From NCBI GenBank assembly GCA_937915965.1, contig CALGHC010000036.1, positions 1 through 5,992 of the forward strand: 5,992 nucleotides of DNA. Direction: 5' to 3'. How positions within the stretch are numbered: the first letter of the stretch is position 1; each line of letters starts with the position of its first letter. The translations under genes and the position numbers were made by a program. Shown in pieces: positions 5,851 through 5,992 of this stretch. Origin of the DNA: an uncultured Myxococcales bacterium (lineage in GTDB: Bacteria > Myxococcota_A > UBA9042). The notes under the pieces were generated by a model. That model searched no databases. It saw nothing but the letters and a program-made list of their open reading frames with translations, and was not told where the DNA came from.

Positions 5851-5992
5851 GGCACCTTGCCGGTTGGGGCCCATCGCGACGGGCAGCACAGGATAGCCCG
5901 GACTCGGCCGTTGCTGAAAGGTGTAGACTCAACGAACACAGGGCGATCGCAAGTTCCGTGACCCCTCGTTCCTCTTGCCAGAATCACCGACC
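5851..5992. other. Non-coding region upstream of the thioredoxin-like gene
   Basis: These are the last 142 bases of the window, upstream of the - strand pair. The stretch is less G+C-rich than the rest (for example CTGAAAGGTGTAGACTCAAC around 5914-5933), as expected for a promoter region. I see no convincing coding frame, hairpin or repeat in it. A neighbouring gene beyond 5992 cannot be judged. Confidence 0.5.
5890..5919 (-). promoter_or_regulatory. Weak candidate sigma70-type promoter for the - strand pair
   Basis: On the - strand, TATCCT (5895-5890) resembles a -10 box at 4 of 6 positions. A poor -35 candidate, TTTCAG (5919-5914), lies 18 bases upstream. Transcription would begin near 5883, giving a leader of about 34 bases to the ATG at 5850 and excluding the GTG at 5889. 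The -35 match is bad and high-GC bacteria often use other sequences, so this is only a pointer. Confidence 0.18.

Noticed and set aside
5924..5942. GTGT...ACAC inverted ends in the upstream region as a possible operator
   Set aside because: Only about four bases match on each side, with a long unmatched centre; chance explains it.
819..5950. The palindrome GCGATCGC occurs at 819, 3510, 3651 and 5943, recalling the cyanobacterial HIP1 repeat
   Set aside because: Three of the four copies are in-frame Ala-Ile-Ala codons with G/C-ending codon use, so the excess is explained by coding. One intergenic copy is not enough to claim a repeat system.
5590..5961. A + strand frame of 123 codons across the thioredoxin-like gene and its upstream region
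   Set aside because: It is antisense to an unmistakable thioredoxin fold; the product is Arg/Gly/Ala-rich and shows no domain.

Overview
This is a G+C-rich window, roughly two thirds G+C by eye, and almost every base is coding. It carries five genes: three on the + strand (about 15-4034) and two on the - strand (5850 back to 4019). The two blocks converge and overlap tail to tail by 16 bases. The codon third positions are strongly G/C. Together with a HEAT-repeat lipoprotein and Pro/Ala-rich envelope proteins, this would fit a Myxococcota-like or other high-GC Gram-negative lineage. That assignment is a guess; no taxonomic marker is present. No RNA gene, mobile element, CRISPR array or integration scar is visible, and no gene-free stretch exceeds about 150 bases.

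+ strand block. The first gene encodes a probable lipoprotein with a novel N-terminal domain and C-terminal HEAT-like helical repeats; its true start may lie left of the window. After 52 bases, and behind a perfect AGGAGG ribosome binding site, comes a MurC/Mpl-family amide ligase. Its Mur fold and the main catalytic residues are intact, but several family signatures are changed, including a folylpolyglutamate-synthase-like P-loop (GKGT where MurC has GKTT). After another 44 bases comes a well-conserved MurD, the UDP-MurNAc-L-Ala:D-Glu ligase. The MurC-like then murD order, without mraY, ftsW, murG, murB or ddl between or beside them, is not the usual division and cell-wall (dcw) cluster. It suggests either a scattered set of peptidoglycan genes or a two-step ligase module that works beside the normal MurC pathway.

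- strand block. A membrane-anchored TlpA/ResA-like thioredoxin (WCPPC active site) is followed, with a 4-base GTGA stop/start overlap, by an unrecognised protein. That protein has a Pro/Ala-rich cytoplasmic tail, one transmembrane helix and an extracytoplasmic helical region ending in a TPR-like unit. The pair is probably co-transcribed and translationally coupled, and acts in the periplasm or at the outer face of the inner membrane. The layout loosely recalls the CcmG/CcmI arrangement of cytochrome c maturation, but the sequence does not establish that role.

The most promising lead for something undescribed is the divergent MurC-like ligase paired with MurD. The uncharacterised thioredoxin-plus-TPR pair comes second.
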